Source: Leptobacterium flavescens
GTDB lineage: Bacteria; Bacteroidota; Bacteroidia; Flavobacteriales; Flavobacteriaceae
Direction: 5' to 3'
Assembly (NCBI RefSeq): GCF_010671605.1
Contig: NZ_JAABOO010000001.1
Coordinates: 682,001-746,000, forward strand
DNA: 64,000 nt
The notes beneath the pieces were generated by a model. It was not told the DNA's origin. It worked only from the letters and a program-made list of their open reading frames with translations, and did no database searches. A program made the translations under genes and the position numbers. Numbering within the stretch: position 1 is the stretch's first letter; the number at the start of each line of letters is the position of its first letter. This document shows, one piece after another, positions 17,976 through 27,900 of this stretch.

Positions 17976-17983
17976 TATTTTTG
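17976..17983 (+). promoter_or_regulatory. -7 box of the GNAT gene at 17999
   Basis: TATTTTTG matches TAnnTTTG; a TTTTG about 25 bp upstream may be the -33 element. The following ATG at 17999 is favoured over the TTG within the box. Confidence 0.6.
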
Positions 17984-17998
17984 CAAACAAAATTTAGC

Positions 17999-18424
17999 AT
18001 GAGTTTCGTTTTTAAACAAATCCCTCAGGAGGAAATTGAAATTATCCTCCCCCTGGTCCAGAAGCTGACCAATTACAAATATCCTGACGAACTTTTACTG
18101 GGAAGGATCAGGGAAATGGCGGGCCAGAATTACGAATGCGTTGGTATTTATGACGGAGATAAGCTTATAGGTTGCAGTGGGCTTTGGTTTATGACCAGGC
18201 ATTATGCGGGAAAAAGTGTAGAGGCAGATCATGTTTATATAGAAGAAGATTACAGAAGTAAGGGGCTGGGAAAGAAGTTTTTTCAGTGGATCTATGAATA
18301 CGCCAAAAACAAGGGCTGTGAAGCAGTAGAGCTTAACACTTACGTAAATAATCATCCTTCGCATAAATTCTATTACAATGAGGGGTTTGCCATCTACGGC
18401 TACCATTTTTTCAAAAAACTTTAA
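17999..18424 (+). CDS. GNAT family N-acetyltransferase
   Basis: A 141-residue acetyl-CoA-dependent acyltransferase. The cofactor-binding region is HVYIEEDYRSKGLGKKFFQWI near residues 73-93 (the R/Q-x-x-G-x-G/A loop), followed by GCEAVELNTYVNNHPSHKFYYNEGF. The substrate is unknown. The start ATG at 17999 is preferred because an earlier TTG lies inside the -7 box. It is monocistronic by context. Confidence 0.85.
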   Translation: MSFVFKQIPQEEIEIILPLVQKLTNYKYPDELLLGRIREMAGQNYECVGIYDGDKLIGCSGLWFMTRHYAGKSVEADHVYIEEDYRSKGLGKKFFQWIYEYAKNKGCEAVELNTYVNNHPSHKFYYNEGFAIYGYHFFKKL

Positions 18425-18508
18425 TCCTGCTCTTTCCTAAGTATGAAAGGCTTGCACTTTTATGCTTTTAAAATAGGGGTTAATATTTTCAGAAAATAAG
18501 AAATATTG

Positions 18509-18516
18509 TATATTTG
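18509..18516 (+). promoter_or_regulatory. -7 box of tRNA-Gly
   Basis: TATATTTG, an exact consensus match, ends 9 bp before the first base of the tRNA. Confidence 0.65.
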
Positions 18517-18525
18517 CGCCACTAT

Positions 18526-18598
18526 GCGGGAGTAGCTCAGTTGGTAGAGCGTCAGCCTTCCAAGCTGAATGTCGCGAGTTCGAACCTCGTCTCCCGCT
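18526..18598 (+). tRNA. tRNA-Gly(UCC)
   Basis: A 73-base cloverleaf: acceptor GCGGGAG pairs with CTCCCGC, the D-arm contains AGCTCAGTTGGTAGAGC, anticodon stem TCAGC/GCTGA encloses the loop CTTCCAA with anticodon TCC at 18559-18561, and the T-arm contains GTTCGAA. The 3' CCA is not encoded. It has its own promoter and terminator. Confidence 0.97.
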
Positions 18599-18607
18599 CA
18601 AAAACAA

Positions 18608-18636
18608 AATCCCGGCAGTTATACCGGGATTTTTTT
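18608..18636 (+). terminator. Bidirectional terminator between tRNA-Gly and pepE
   Basis: ATCCCGG/CCGGGAT stem with T6 on the plus strand and a T-rich tail on the minus strand. It serves the tRNA and the convergent pepE gene. Confidence 0.85.
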
Positions 18637-18639
18637 ATA

Positions 18640-19341
18640 TCATATTTTTATTTGTTCTCCGGCCGGGACCTCAAAAGCCTCTTCTCCCGCTTTAAAAATC
18701 CGGGCCGGCAGCTTGCCTTTAAGCACAATCTCATCTCCGTCTACCCTGAGCCAGCTTCCTTCTCTCAGACCAATAACAACAGTATCGTTAAACTTGTGAA
18801 ACTCTTTAATTCGTGTTTCCCTGGTCTCTCCCATATGAGTACTTCCTTCTATCGGGTCGAGATAATGTGGGTTGATATTAAAAGGAACCAGCCCCAGGGT
18901 TTTAAAACTGGGCGGGTAAATTATAGGCATATCATTAGTTGTCTGCATCGTCTGGCCCGTAATATTCGACCCCGCACTTGTGCCGAGATACAGAAGCCCG
19001 TTTAAAACCCGCTCCCTCAGTACCTCCATCAGTCCGTTTTTATACAGTTGCGATACCAGTAAAAAGGTATTTCCTCCCCCTGTAAAAACCGCATCGGCCT
19101 CTTGTATGGCTTTTACGGGATCTTGAAAAGTATGAAGCCCTATCACTTCTTTTTGCATCTCTTTAAATGCCTTTGCCGCTGTGGCTGTATAATCGTCATG
19201 AGAAATTCCGCCGGGCCTTGCGTACGGAATGAATACTATGGTTTTTGTATTTTCAAAAAAGGAAAATAGTTCTTCCTTTATATATTCGAGATACTCACTT
19301 CCGTGTACTGTGGAAGTACTGGCAATAATTATTTTCTTCAT
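18640..19341 (-). CDS. pepE: Peptidase E (alpha-aspartyl dipeptidase, S51)
   Basis: Cytoplasmic serine dipeptidase that splits N-terminal aspartyl dipeptides. The 233 residues match the family length. The nucleophile is S122 in LGTSAGSN, preceded by the FTGGGNTF loop; NINPHYLD supplies the His region. It ends 4 bp from a shared terminator. The gene is divergent from the tandem paralog cluster to its right. Confidence 0.92.
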   Translation of the reverse strand: MKKIIIASTSTVHGSEYLEYIKEELFSFFENTKTIVFIPYARPGGISHDDYTATAAKAFKEMQKEVIGLHTFQDPVKAIQEADAVFTGGGNTFLLVSQLYKNGLMEVLRERVLNGLLYLGTSAGSNITGQTMQTTNDMPIIYPPSFKTLGLVPFNINPHYLDPIEGSTHMGETRETRIKEFHKFNDTVVIGLREGSWLRVDGDEIVLKGKLPARIFKAGEEAFEVPAGEQIKI

Positions 19342-19440
19342 TAAATCGGATTTTTCGTAAATTTAAGTATTGTTGCTATTTAACAAAAGTTTAATTAGAC
19401 TCCATTTTTTTATATGATAAACTTGTAATTTCTTTATGCT

Positions 19441-20187
19441 ATGAAAAACATTCTAACCACTCTGCTGTTACTTTTTATTACAACTTCTGTACTTTCCCAG
19501 GAGGACGGACGGGTCCTTTTAAGAGGTCAGGTTCTTTACAGGAATAACTTTGTTCAAAATGAGAACGTTGTAAATATAAATACCGAAAAAGCTACTATTA
19601 CCAATAAGGACGGTGAATTTGCGATCTTCGTAAAGGCGGGAGACGAACTTGTTTTTTCTGCAGTAAATTACAAGATCAAATCGGTAATTATAGACGATAA
19701 GATCCTGAAAAATAATCGTCTTGTGGTTGAAGTGAATGAGAAGGTCACTCAGCTGGAAGAGGTGGTTGTAACTCCTGAAAACGAAAAGAAATTCCTTGAA
19801 CTTAAAAACGAGGAATTCAAACAATATGATTACGAATCCGATCCAAGTACTCCTACCATCAATGACGCTATACCGGTAGCTGAAAGAGGGTTACAGAATG
19901 GCCTGAATTTTGTGAACATTTTCAAAGCTATTTTTAAATCCAAAAAGGAAGAAACAACAGAACAGAGAGAGATCAGGATGAGTGAAGTATTAAGGCAGAT
20001 CTATGAAGATGAGTTTTTTGTAGGGAACCTGAAGATACCATCGGAAAAAATTGAGGACTTCCTCTATTTCTGTGACAGTAAGATGCCGGCTCAGTCACTT
20101 CTAAAAAAAGATAATGAGTTCCAGCTTATTGATTTCCTTGTAAATCAGAGTGAAGCATATCTCAAAATAATTAATTCTGAAGAATAA
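19441..20187 (+). CDS. Secreted protein with carboxypeptidase-like regulatory domain, paralog 1 of 3
   Basis: A 248-residue protein with a signal peptide (to about residue 20, VLSQ). Residues 25-105 resemble the CarbopepD_reg beta-sandwich found at the N-terminus of TonB-dependent receptors (ATITNKDGEFAIFVKAGDELVFSA, then LEEVVVTPEN). The C-terminal part ends in the motif LKIPSEKIEDFLYFC shared by all three tandem copies. No function is known. It is missing the KxKTQTERRLYEA segment that paralogs 2 and 3 share, so it is the most diverged copy. The stop codon overlaps the presumed start of paralog 2. Confidence 0.8.
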   Translation: MKNILTTLLLLFITTSVLSQEDGRVLLRGQVLYRNNFVQNENVVNINTEKATITNKDGEFAIFVKAGDELVFSAVNYKIKSVIIDDKILKNNRLVVEVNEKVTQLEEVVVTPENEKKFLELKNEEFKQYDYESDPSTPTINDAIPVAERGLQNGLNFVNIFKAIFKSKKEETTEQREIRMSEVLRQIYEDEFFVGNLKIPSEKIEDFLYFCDSKMPAQSLLKKDNEFQLIDFLVNQSEAYLKIINSEE

Positions 20188-20989
20188 GACTTTTACATAT
20201 TTTCTTTTTTTCTTATCGTTTACAAGCTTTTCTCAAAGTTTGGTATCTACCCGTATCAGGGGAAAAATCGAAAACACGGATAACGATGTAGAGGGAGTGC
20301 ATATCATTAACAGGCAAAGCCGTTATTCCACTATTTCCGATAAAGAAGGTTTTTTTGAAATACCCGTCAGGGAAGGTGATATTTTGGTATTTTCCGCAGT
20401 TCAATACGAAGTCCAGTCTTTTACAATAAGCCGGGAGGATATCGAAAAAAAATCGGTTTCCATTACCTTAAAAGCCAGGATCACCCAGCTTAATGAGGTT
20501 ACTCTGACTCCGTACAATCTGACAGGAGATCTGACCAGAGATGCAACAGGGATCTCGATTAAAGATCTGATCACGGCCTCATCGCTGGATCTGCCCAATG
20601 CAAACGTCAAAAAAAAGACACAAACAGAAAGAAGGTTATATGAAGCGGCCGGGCAACCTTATCTTTACATAGGTTTTGGTTTCAGTTTTAATATACACCG
20701 CCTGTTAAACGATATTTCAGGGAGAACAAAGACTTTAAGAAAAAGACTCGGGATCGAAAACGCAGAAAAATTAAATCAGCATTTCAGAAACAACTTTAAT
20801 TCGGCATTTATTATCAGTGAATTAAAGATACCTTCGGAAAGAATTGATGAGTTTGTTTATTTCTGTGCAGCAGATACTTCTTTTGCTTCGCTGGCCAAAG
20901 GGAAAAACAAGATAAAACTTCTGGAGTTTGCCATGAAAAAGAGTGAAGAATACAGAAAGTATAACAATTTGAATTCTACTGAAGAATGA
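20177..20989 (+). CDS. Secreted paralog 2 of 3, apparently with a CTG start
   Basis: The mature part is clear from about 20240 (VSTRIRGKIEN onwards), with the regulatory-domain fold, LNEVTLTPYNL, the KKTQTERRLYEA block and the C-terminal LKIPSERIDEFVYFC motif. No ATG, GTG or TTG lies at the proper place, but the same frame is open back to 20171. It encodes a good signal peptide, KNKTFTYFLFFLSFTSFSQ, directly after a CTG at 20177, where the sister genes have ATG followed by K-N or R-Q. An ATT lies one codon earlier. With CTG the protein has 270 residues and overlaps paralog 1 by 11 bp. A TTG at 20240 would lose the signal peptide. Confidence 0.75.
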   Translation: MKNKTFTYFLFFLSFTSFSQSLVSTRIRGKIENTDNDVEGVHIINRQSRYSTISDKEGFFEIPVREGDILVFSAVQYEVQSFTISREDIEKKSVSITLKARITQLNEVTLTPYNLTGDLTRDATGISIKDLITASSLDLPNANVKKKTQTERRLYEAAGQPYLYIGFGFSFNIHRLLNDISGRTKTLRKRLGIENAEKLNQHFRNNFNSAFIISELKIPSERIDEFVYFCAADTSFASLAKGKNKIKLLEFAMKKSEEYRKYNNLNSTEE

Positions 20990-21759
20990 GACAGCTTCTA
21001 CTGGCCATATTGTGTTTCCCGCTCTTTCTTCAGGGGCAGGATCAGAAAGTACTGATCGACGGAAAGATCCTGAATACATCTCCAGATCTGGAAGGGATAC
21101 ACGTACTTAACATTACCGCCCTTACCGGTACAATTACTAAAAAGGACGGAAGTTTCCAGATCTTCGGAAAGCTTGGGGATACTCTGGTCATTTCATCCGT
21201 ACAATACGAAACTCACAGAATACCGCTTAACGAAGAGATCATCAGGAAAAAAAGCCTGGAAGTTTTATTATATGCCAAAGTCAATAAACTGGATGAAGTA
21301 GTGGTAAAGCCACATAATTTATCCGGTAACTTATCCAGAGACCTCGGCAATGTGGAAACCGAAGGAAAAGTGGTGCGGCCGTCACGTCTGGGGCTACCCA
21401 ATATATACGTAAAACCCAAAACACAAACCGAACGCAGGTTATACGAGGCCAAGAGCGGTGGTGGGATCCTTCCTTTAAACCCCATTATTAATGCCATTTC
21501 GGGGCGTACCAAACGCCTCAAGCAACAGCTGGCTATTGAGAGAAAAGAAAAGGAACTCACCAAAACCAAAGAGGAATTTAATCCCACCATTTACAGTGAA
21601 TATCTGAAAATACCGGAAGACAGGCTGGACGATTTTATCTATTTCTGTGCTGTGGATGACACTTTTGTTATTCTTCAGCAAAGAGATGACAGTATCCTTA
21701 TGCTGGAGTACCTCAGAAAAAAGAGTGAGGAATACAGGCAAATAAACAAATTAGACTGA
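20986..21759 (+). CDS. Secreted protein with carboxypeptidase-like regulatory domain, paralog 3 of 3
   Basis: A 257-residue protein with a signal peptide (LLLAILCFPLFLQGQ). It shares with paralog 2 the GTITKKDGSFQIFGKLGDTL regulatory-domain segment, LDEVVVKPHNLSGNLSRD, KPKTQTERRLYEA, ISGRTKRLKQQL and the C-terminal LKIPEDRLDDFIYFC block. Its ATG overlaps the stop of paralog 2 in ATGA, so the pair is translationally coupled. The role is unknown; cell-surface or periplasmic location is inferred. Confidence 0.8.
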   Translation: MRQLLLAILCFPLFLQGQDQKVLIDGKILNTSPDLEGIHVLNITALTGTITKKDGSFQIFGKLGDTLVISSVQYETHRIPLNEEIIRKKSLEVLLYAKVNKLDEVVVKPHNLSGNLSRDLGNVETEGKVVRPSRLGLPNIYVKPKTQTERRLYEAKSGGGILPLNPIINAISGRTKRLKQQLAIERKEKELTKTKEEFNPTIYSEYLKIPEDRLDDFIYFCAVDDTFVILQQRDDSILMLEYLRKKSEEYRQINKLD

Positions 21760-21809
21760 TTTAACACAGCTTGAAAACACTTTCTTTCCGGATTGGAATA
21801 CTTTTTGTT

Positions 21810-21817
21810 TAACTTTG
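21810..21817 (+). promoter_or_regulatory. -7 box of the DUF6702-like gene
   Basis: TAACTTTG matches TAnnTTTG and lies 10 bp before the first ATG of the next gene. This separates it from the tandem paralog unit. Confidence 0.55.
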
Positions 21818-21827
21818 AAATCACAAA

Positions 21828-22385
21828 ATGACAAAACTGAGATCACAAATGGTTTTCACTAAAAAAACTATGGGCAAAAGACTTCTGAAAAGCGGGGGAT
21901 TAATACTCACATTATTCCTTGTTTTTTCCTTTGCTTCCATGCATAAATTCTACCTGAGTGTTTCTGAAGTCAATTATTCCGAAAAGGATAAAGCCATTCA
22001 GATCCTGAGCAGGATATTTATAGATGATCTGGAAGATGTACTGGAAGAACGCTATGAGATAGAGCCCGGTTTGCACACCGACAGAGAACTGGAGGATATA
22101 GACCGTTATATTGCACGATATTTAAAAGGAAGGATCCTGGTAAAGATCAACGGAGAAGAAACCCCTTTTAACTTTTTAGGGAAGGAATACGACAATGATG
22201 TAATTAAATGTTATATCGAAATCCCCGATGTTGAGATGGAAGATCTCAACAGCCTTGAAATTGAGAACACTGTCTTGTTCGAACTCTTCGAAGAACAACA
22301 GAATATTGTTCATTTCAAGATAAAAAAACCACACCGGAGTTTCATCCTTATCAAGGAAAATGCTAAAGGATTGTTAAACTTTTAG
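21828..22385 (+). CDS. DUF6702-like exported protein
   Basis: Up to 185 residues, with a hydrophobic export signal in GGLILTLFLVFSFASMHKFY. The conserved HKFYLSVSEVNYSEKDKAIQI opening and the late NTVLFELFEEQQNIVHFKI segment are those I associate with the DUF6702 family of Bacteroidota, often found before an M1 peptidase gene as here. Three in-frame ATGs (21828, 21849, 21870) are possible starts. The promoter box makes the first one nearly leaderless, and the third gives the most typical signal peptide. The function is unknown. Confidence 0.72.
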   Translation: MTKLRSQMVFTKKTMGKRLLKSGGLILTLFLVFSFASMHKFYLSVSEVNYSEKDKAIQILSRIFIDDLEDVLEERYEIEPGLHTDRELEDIDRYIARYLKGRILVKINGEETPFNFLGKEYDNDVIKCYIEIPDVEMEDLNSLEIENTVLFELFEEQQNIVHFKIKKPHRSFILIKENAKGLLNF

Positions 22386-22447
22386 CTGGCAAATAAATTG
22401 AATTAAAAAATATTTAATTTTCGAGATTGAAATCAATTAAACTTATT

Positions 22448-24763
22448 ATGAATCGATTAAAGTATTACGCACTGTCTGTGTTGTTTTTATCGGCGTCCGT
22501 ACTTGTTGCTCAGGAGCAGGAAAAAAAGGAACGAGAAGGAGGTCATATAAACAACAACAGATTTAAACAATTGTATGAGGAATTCTCTACTCCTAACATG
22601 TTCAGAACGGCTTCCGGTGCTCCCGGACCTGCTTACTACCAGCAACAAGCCGATTACAAAATGGACATTGAACTAGATGACAAAAATCAGAAGTTATACG
22701 GAGAGGAAGTTATTACTTATACTAACAATTCTCCTGATGTACTTGAATTTCTATGGGTACAACTAGATCAGAATGTAAGATCTAAGGATACTAAATCTGC
22801 TTTGAGAAACGGACAGTCTATTCCTGCCGCTGATCAGGTTGGCGGATTTACTTCCAGATATCTTAAGGAGCCTTTCGACGGTGGTTTTAACATCCAGTAT
22901 GTTAAAGACAGCAACGGAAGAGATCTTCCTTATACGATTAATCAAACCATGATGCGTATAGATATCCCACAGCCTTTAAAAAGCGGGGAAAAAGTATCTT
23001 TCTCTATCAAGTGGTGGTATAATATCAACAACCACGTACAGGGAAGAGGGCGTTCAGGTTATGAGTTTTTCCCTGAAGACGGGAATCGCGCTTATGTTAT
23101 AGCACAATTCTTTCCAAGAATGGCTGTTTACAGTGATGTTGAAGGATGGCAAAACCATCAGTTCTGGGGGAATGGTGAATTTGCCCTTCCTTTCGGGGAT
23201 TATGAGGTAAACATTACTGTACCTGCAGATCACATCTTAGACGGAACAGGAGTACTTACCAACAGAAAAGAAGTATTCTCCAAAGAGATGATGAAGCGTT
23301 ATGAGAAGGCTAAAAGATCTTATGACAAGCCGGTACTTATCGTTACTCAGGAAGAAGCAGAAAAGGCTGAGAAGTCTTTTTCAAATAAAAAGAAAACCTG
23401 GAAGCTTAAAGCTACCAACGTTCGTGATTTCGGTTTTGCTACTTCCCGTAAGTTCATCTGGGATATGCAGGCTGTTAAAATAGGCGAAAAAGACGTAATG
23501 GCAGTATCGCTTTACCCTAAAGAAGGAAACCCTCTTTGGGAAGAGTATTCTACAAAAGCAGTTGCACATACATTAAAGTCTTATTCCGATCATACATTTG
23601 ATTACCCTTATCACAAAGCTATTTCGGTTCACGCAAGAAATCAGGGGATGGAATATCCAATGATCTGCTGGAACTACGGAAGACCAAATAAAGATGGTAC
23701 TTACTCTCAAAGGGTAAAATACGGAATGATAAGTGTGATCATTCACGAAGTAGGTCACAATTTCTTCCCTATGATCGTAAATTCTGATGAGCGTCAGTGG
23801 GGATGGATGGATGAAGGTCTTGATACCTTTATGCAATACATTGCCGAGCAGGAATTCGGAGAAGCGTTCCCGGAAGCTGTTGCAGACCAGGAAAACAAAA
23901 AATACCCTTCAAGAAGAGGAGAGCCTTCTAAGATAACACGTTATATGAGCGGAGATCAGTCTTTCATTTCTCCTATCATGTCTAACCCTGAAAATGTTTA
24001 TCAGCTGGGAGCTAACGCTTATGGTAAGCCGGCTACTGCTTTGAATATTTTAAGAGAGACCGTAATGGGACGTGAGTTATTCGATCACGCTTTCAAAACA
24101 TACGCTCAGCGTTGGAAGTTCAAGCATCCTACTCCTGAAGATTTCTTCAGAACTATGGAAGATGCCTCTGCAGTAGACCTTGACTGGTTCTGGAGAGGAT
24201 GGTTCTACTCTACCGAATACGTTGATATAGGAGTAAAAGAAGTGAAGAAATTCCACGTTTCTTCCAAGCCTAATCAGCAGGTAAAGCAGGTAATGAAGCA
24301 AAGAGGAATTACCGAAGCAGATCTTCCACCATTAGTATACCTGGTAGAAGAAGGAAGTGAAGACTATAACGAGAGCCTTAAAGGAAAATCTCCAGTAGAA
24401 ACTTCAACTACTTTAAAAGATTACTTATTCGATAACTTCTCTGCAGAGGAAAGAGCAAACTTAAAGACTCCTAAGTATTTTTACGAGGTGACCTTCGAAA
24501 AGCCGGGAGGAATTCCAATGCCATTGATCGTTGAGTACAACTATAAAGATGGTAGTACTGAAAGAGTAACTTATCCACCGGAGATCTGGAGAAAGAACGA
24601 TGCTGAAGTTAAGAGAGTGATCGCTTCTGAAAAAGAGCTTGCAGGAATTGTTATCGATCCTCAGCAGGAAACTGCAGATATCGATACCAGCAATAATGCA
24701 TGGCCTAAGAAAGAAGGTAAAAGCGACTTCGATAAATTTAAGGAAAAGGTTAAAGGAAAATAA
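22448..24763 (+). CDS. M1-family metallopeptidase
   Basis: A large exported zinc aminopeptidase of 771 residues. The signal peptide covers about residues 1-22 (LFLSASVLVAQ). The gluzincin site is IIHEVGHN (H433, E434, H437) with E456 in WMDEGLDTF at the standard distance; YPMICWNYG upstream takes the place of the GAMEN exopeptidase motif and is altered. The N-terminal beta domain and the helical C-terminal region are present. The ATG at 22448 is preferred to the TTG at 22427 because it starts the signal peptide. Two terminators follow. Confidence 0.93.
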   Translation: MNRLKYYALSVLFLSASVLVAQEQEKKEREGGHINNNRFKQLYEEFSTPNMFRTASGAPGPAYYQQQADYKMDIELDDKNQKLYGEEVITYTNNSPDVLEFLWVQLDQNVRSKDTKSALRNGQSIPAADQVGGFTSRYLKEPFDGGFNIQYVKDSNGRDLPYTINQTMMRIDIPQPLKSGEKVSFSIKWWYNINNHVQGRGRSGYEFFPEDGNRAYVIAQFFPRMAVYSDVEGWQNHQFWGNGEFALPFGDYEVNITVPADHILDGTGVLTNRKEVFSKEMMKRYEKAKRSYDKPVLIVTQEEAEKAEKSFSNKKKTWKLKATNVRDFGFATSRKFIWDMQAVKIGEKDVMAVSLYPKEGNPLWEEYSTKAVAHTLKSYSDHTFDYPYHKAISVHARNQGMEYPMICWNYGRPNKDGTYSQRVKYGMISVIIHEVGHNFFPMIVNSDERQWGWMDEGLDTFMQYIAEQEFGEAFPEAVADQENKKYPSRRGEPSKITRYMSGDQSFISPIMSNPENVYQLGANAYGKPATALNILRETVMGRELFDHAFKTYAQRWKFKHPTPEDFFRTMEDASAVDLDWFWRGWFYSTEYVDIGVKEVKKFHVSSKPNQQVKQVMKQRGITEADLPPLVYLVEEGSEDYNESLKGKSPVETSTTLKDYLFDNFSAEERANLKTPKYFYEVTFEKPGGIPMPLIVEYNYKDGSTERVTYPPEIWRKNDAEVKRVIASEKELAGIVIDPQQETADIDTSNNAWPKKEGKSDFDKFKEKVKGK

Positions 24764-24796
24764 TCCTTCAACCCAAAAGATAAATTTGATTTTAGG

Positions 24797-24826
24797 AAGC
24801 CCTGACGATAAATGTCAGGGCTTTTT
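24797..24826 (+). terminator. Terminator after the M1 peptidase
   Basis: AAGCCCTGAC/GTCAGGGCTT ten-base stem followed by T4. Confidence 0.85.
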
Positions 24827-24834
24827 CTATACGT

Positions 24835-24861
24835 AAAAAACCGGAAAAATCCGGTTTTTTT
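24835..24861 (+). terminator. Second terminator, tandem
   Basis: AAAAAACCGG/CCGGTTTTTT stem with a T7 tail only 9 bp after the first terminator. It is symmetrical and could work on both strands. Confidence 0.75.
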
Positions 24862-24925
24862 GTATCTGATTTTTTATATACCTTATCTCTCCAAAACTTA
24901 ACAACAACCTTATTTTCAATATATT

Positions 24926-27900
24926 ATGAATTCGCTTCTTCATACTTCCCTGTCCAGGCGTTTTTATTTTTTTCTCGTTTGCCTGATATCCATTATCTCT
25001 CTGGGTAAATACATTGCCATCGATTCTTTTATCGACATTCCGGAAAAGATCTTTCTTCCCGAGAACACATGGGCTCTTAGTATTTTCTATGATCATAAAG
25101 AAGTATATCCCAATTTCGGATATGTATATTTTGCCGTGGATTTTCTATTCGCTTTTTCCATATTCTGGTTTATTCCGGCCCTGTACAGGAAAGTGTTCCA
25201 CCAGGGAAAAATGAGCGATTTTAAAATATACCGACGCCTGCTTTTACTTCCGCTTGTTTATTTACTTGCCGATATAACGGAAGGCATCTTTAACCTCGTT
25301 CTCATTTCTACGGAAGGAATGGGATCCGGGATATTTTCATCTGCCCCGCTCTCTGCTATTGCCGGAGTTAAAATAGGTGCTTTACTGCTAAGTATCCTAT
25401 ACGGTCTTTATTTGTATTTAAGAGATATAGAAGCCGACCGGGTTATAGATGAAGTCAGAAACAATACAACACTCAGTAAAATAAAAGACACCTTACGTTC
25501 TGTATTGAGCGGGAATTATGCTACGATCCTTATTTCTCTCATTGTTTTTTACCTGATCCTTAAGAATAATCAGGGAAATACCCTTCTGCTGGAACTTGTA
25601 TTGAGCCCTTTTAATATGCTCCTGGGTTTTATTCCGCTTCTGATCCTTTTATCCCTGATGACACTCGTAAACTCCTATTATATGAGTTTCGGGTTCTACA
25701 GTAAGATCAAGGAAAATAACCCCATAGCCGAACGAAAATATTTTAACTGGAATACACTTGATCAGCAGGAAGCAACGGCTACAAGGGCCACCCAGGGAAA
25801 CATTAAAAGATATCTGACCATCACTTATTTTATGATGGCCACGGTTTTACTTTTAAACCTGATCTGTCAGCGGTTCGATACCTCCAACCTGTCCTGGATC
25901 GTCTATCTGCTTTCTGTTTCTATAGTTTATGCCATAGGCCGCTATGTATGGAAGGTGAATAAAAAATTAAAGCAACTCGATGTCGTAAGCGAAATAGAAT
26001 TTATGAAAAGCTTTTCCAATAAAGCCCTGATCTCTGCTATTCTGATGACAAGCGGCCTGATCCTCTATATTGTTCTCTCGCTTATCGATCAGTTTAAGTT
26101 TCCGACCCCGAAGATCGTCAGTCTGGTAGCTTTCTTTACCGGAGCCTCCTTTTTAATGGCCCATATTATCCTAATAAGAAGGAGTACCCGTAAGTTTAAC
26201 TATGCTCCCATTCAGTTTATAAAAAGATGGATGGCTAACGACGGGAACCTTATCCGGACACAAAAATTCCTCGGTATCCTTGTCCTCCTGGTATCACTTT
26301 ACCAGTTTTTTTACAATACCGACCTCTTCTTCGATCATATCAAGTCTATCAATATGATCCTGATCTATGTATTTCTAGGTTTCTGGCTGTTGTTCGTTAC
26401 CACATCCAGTATGGTTTTTGCCATAGATCAGAACAAAAAGAAAACCATTGCTTTTGTAAACCTGATCGTGATCATAATACTGGGGCTTTTTCTCCGCTCC
26501 CTGGCCTTTGAGAATCAGTATTTCACTACCAAACTGGTGCCTGTATCGGCTTCAGCTCCCGAAACGGAGCAGGGAATTTCCCTGAAAACATACCTGGAAG
26601 AAAGACTTGCCAGCAGAAAAGGAGAATTCTTTTATTTGGTAGCTAATGAAGGAGGAGGCTTGCGCGCCAACTACTGGACATTATTGATCCTTCATAAACT
26701 GGAAGAAGAATCCAGGAAGAACGGTTCGGGCTTTTACGACAATATCCTGGCAACCAGTGGTGCTTCCGGTGGAAGTATAGGGCAATCACTTTACAATCTG
26801 ATGCAGGCTGATAATTCATACATTATTAAACAGGAAATCATTGACAAGATCGGGAACCGGGATCATCTCTCCAGCGATCTTTTCAGTCTTTGCTTCAGGC
26901 GTCCTATTACCTCTCTTATTCCGGTAGATCTGTCTGAAAACAATGGGATAAAAACGATAAGAGGCGATTATTACGCTTCGAGAAAATATACCCGAATGGT
27001 GCTGGGTGAAGAATCTCCGTTATATTCTAAATCCACAGAAAACTCCTTTAAAAACTTCTGGAATGAAGCTTATACAAATAATCAAAAGCAATATCCGCTA
27101 ACCATTATTAACAGTGCCCATGTGGAATACGGGACCGAAGGAGTGGGATCTCCCCTGTTTGAAGACGAGAATGAAAAGATCTTTAATGGTTCTGTCTCCT
27201 ATCTCGGAATAGATTATAAAGGCAATGATTGGTCTACTTCCTTTATAGATGCGGCTTTCCTTGCCAACCGATTCCCGCTTATCAGCTCTCCGGCTATTAT
27301 TCCAACTAAAGGTCATTTTATGGATGCCGGTGTATTCGATAATTACGGGATCTCCAGTTTGCTCGACCTGATCTGGTATGTTCAGAAAAAAGCCAATGAA
27401 AACGGCGATGACAGCTGGAAAAACATCTGGGCCCAGCTAAAAGGCCGCTTAAAACTGATCGTTATTGCTAACGGAAGGGAAACCTATATCAAAAACAAAT
27501 ACGGCGACCTGAAAACAGATCAAGGTGGCAGATTGTATAAATCCAGTAATCTGAATGGTAGTTTCGGGGCAGCTGTCTCTACTTCTGCAGTCAAGGAATA
27601 CCTGACCAGAGTGGGAGAAAAAATGACCTCCGATGAGGACGTCGATTATATTTTCAGAGATATCATTTTTATTGACCTTCCCTATTTACTAAAGGGAGGC
27701 CGTAAAGACATTCAGCAAACGCTAAGGATACAGCTCCGGAATTCCGGGCTTGAAAAACTGGTAGAGGATGAAAATGATGCTATTCTCAACTATTTTGAAA
27801 AAGCAGGCTACGATTACGATATTTACCTTGATCCGCCGCTAGGCCGGTCTTTAAGCAGGCCGGTGGCAAATTATATGAAAATAGCGGCAGATTATGTCCT

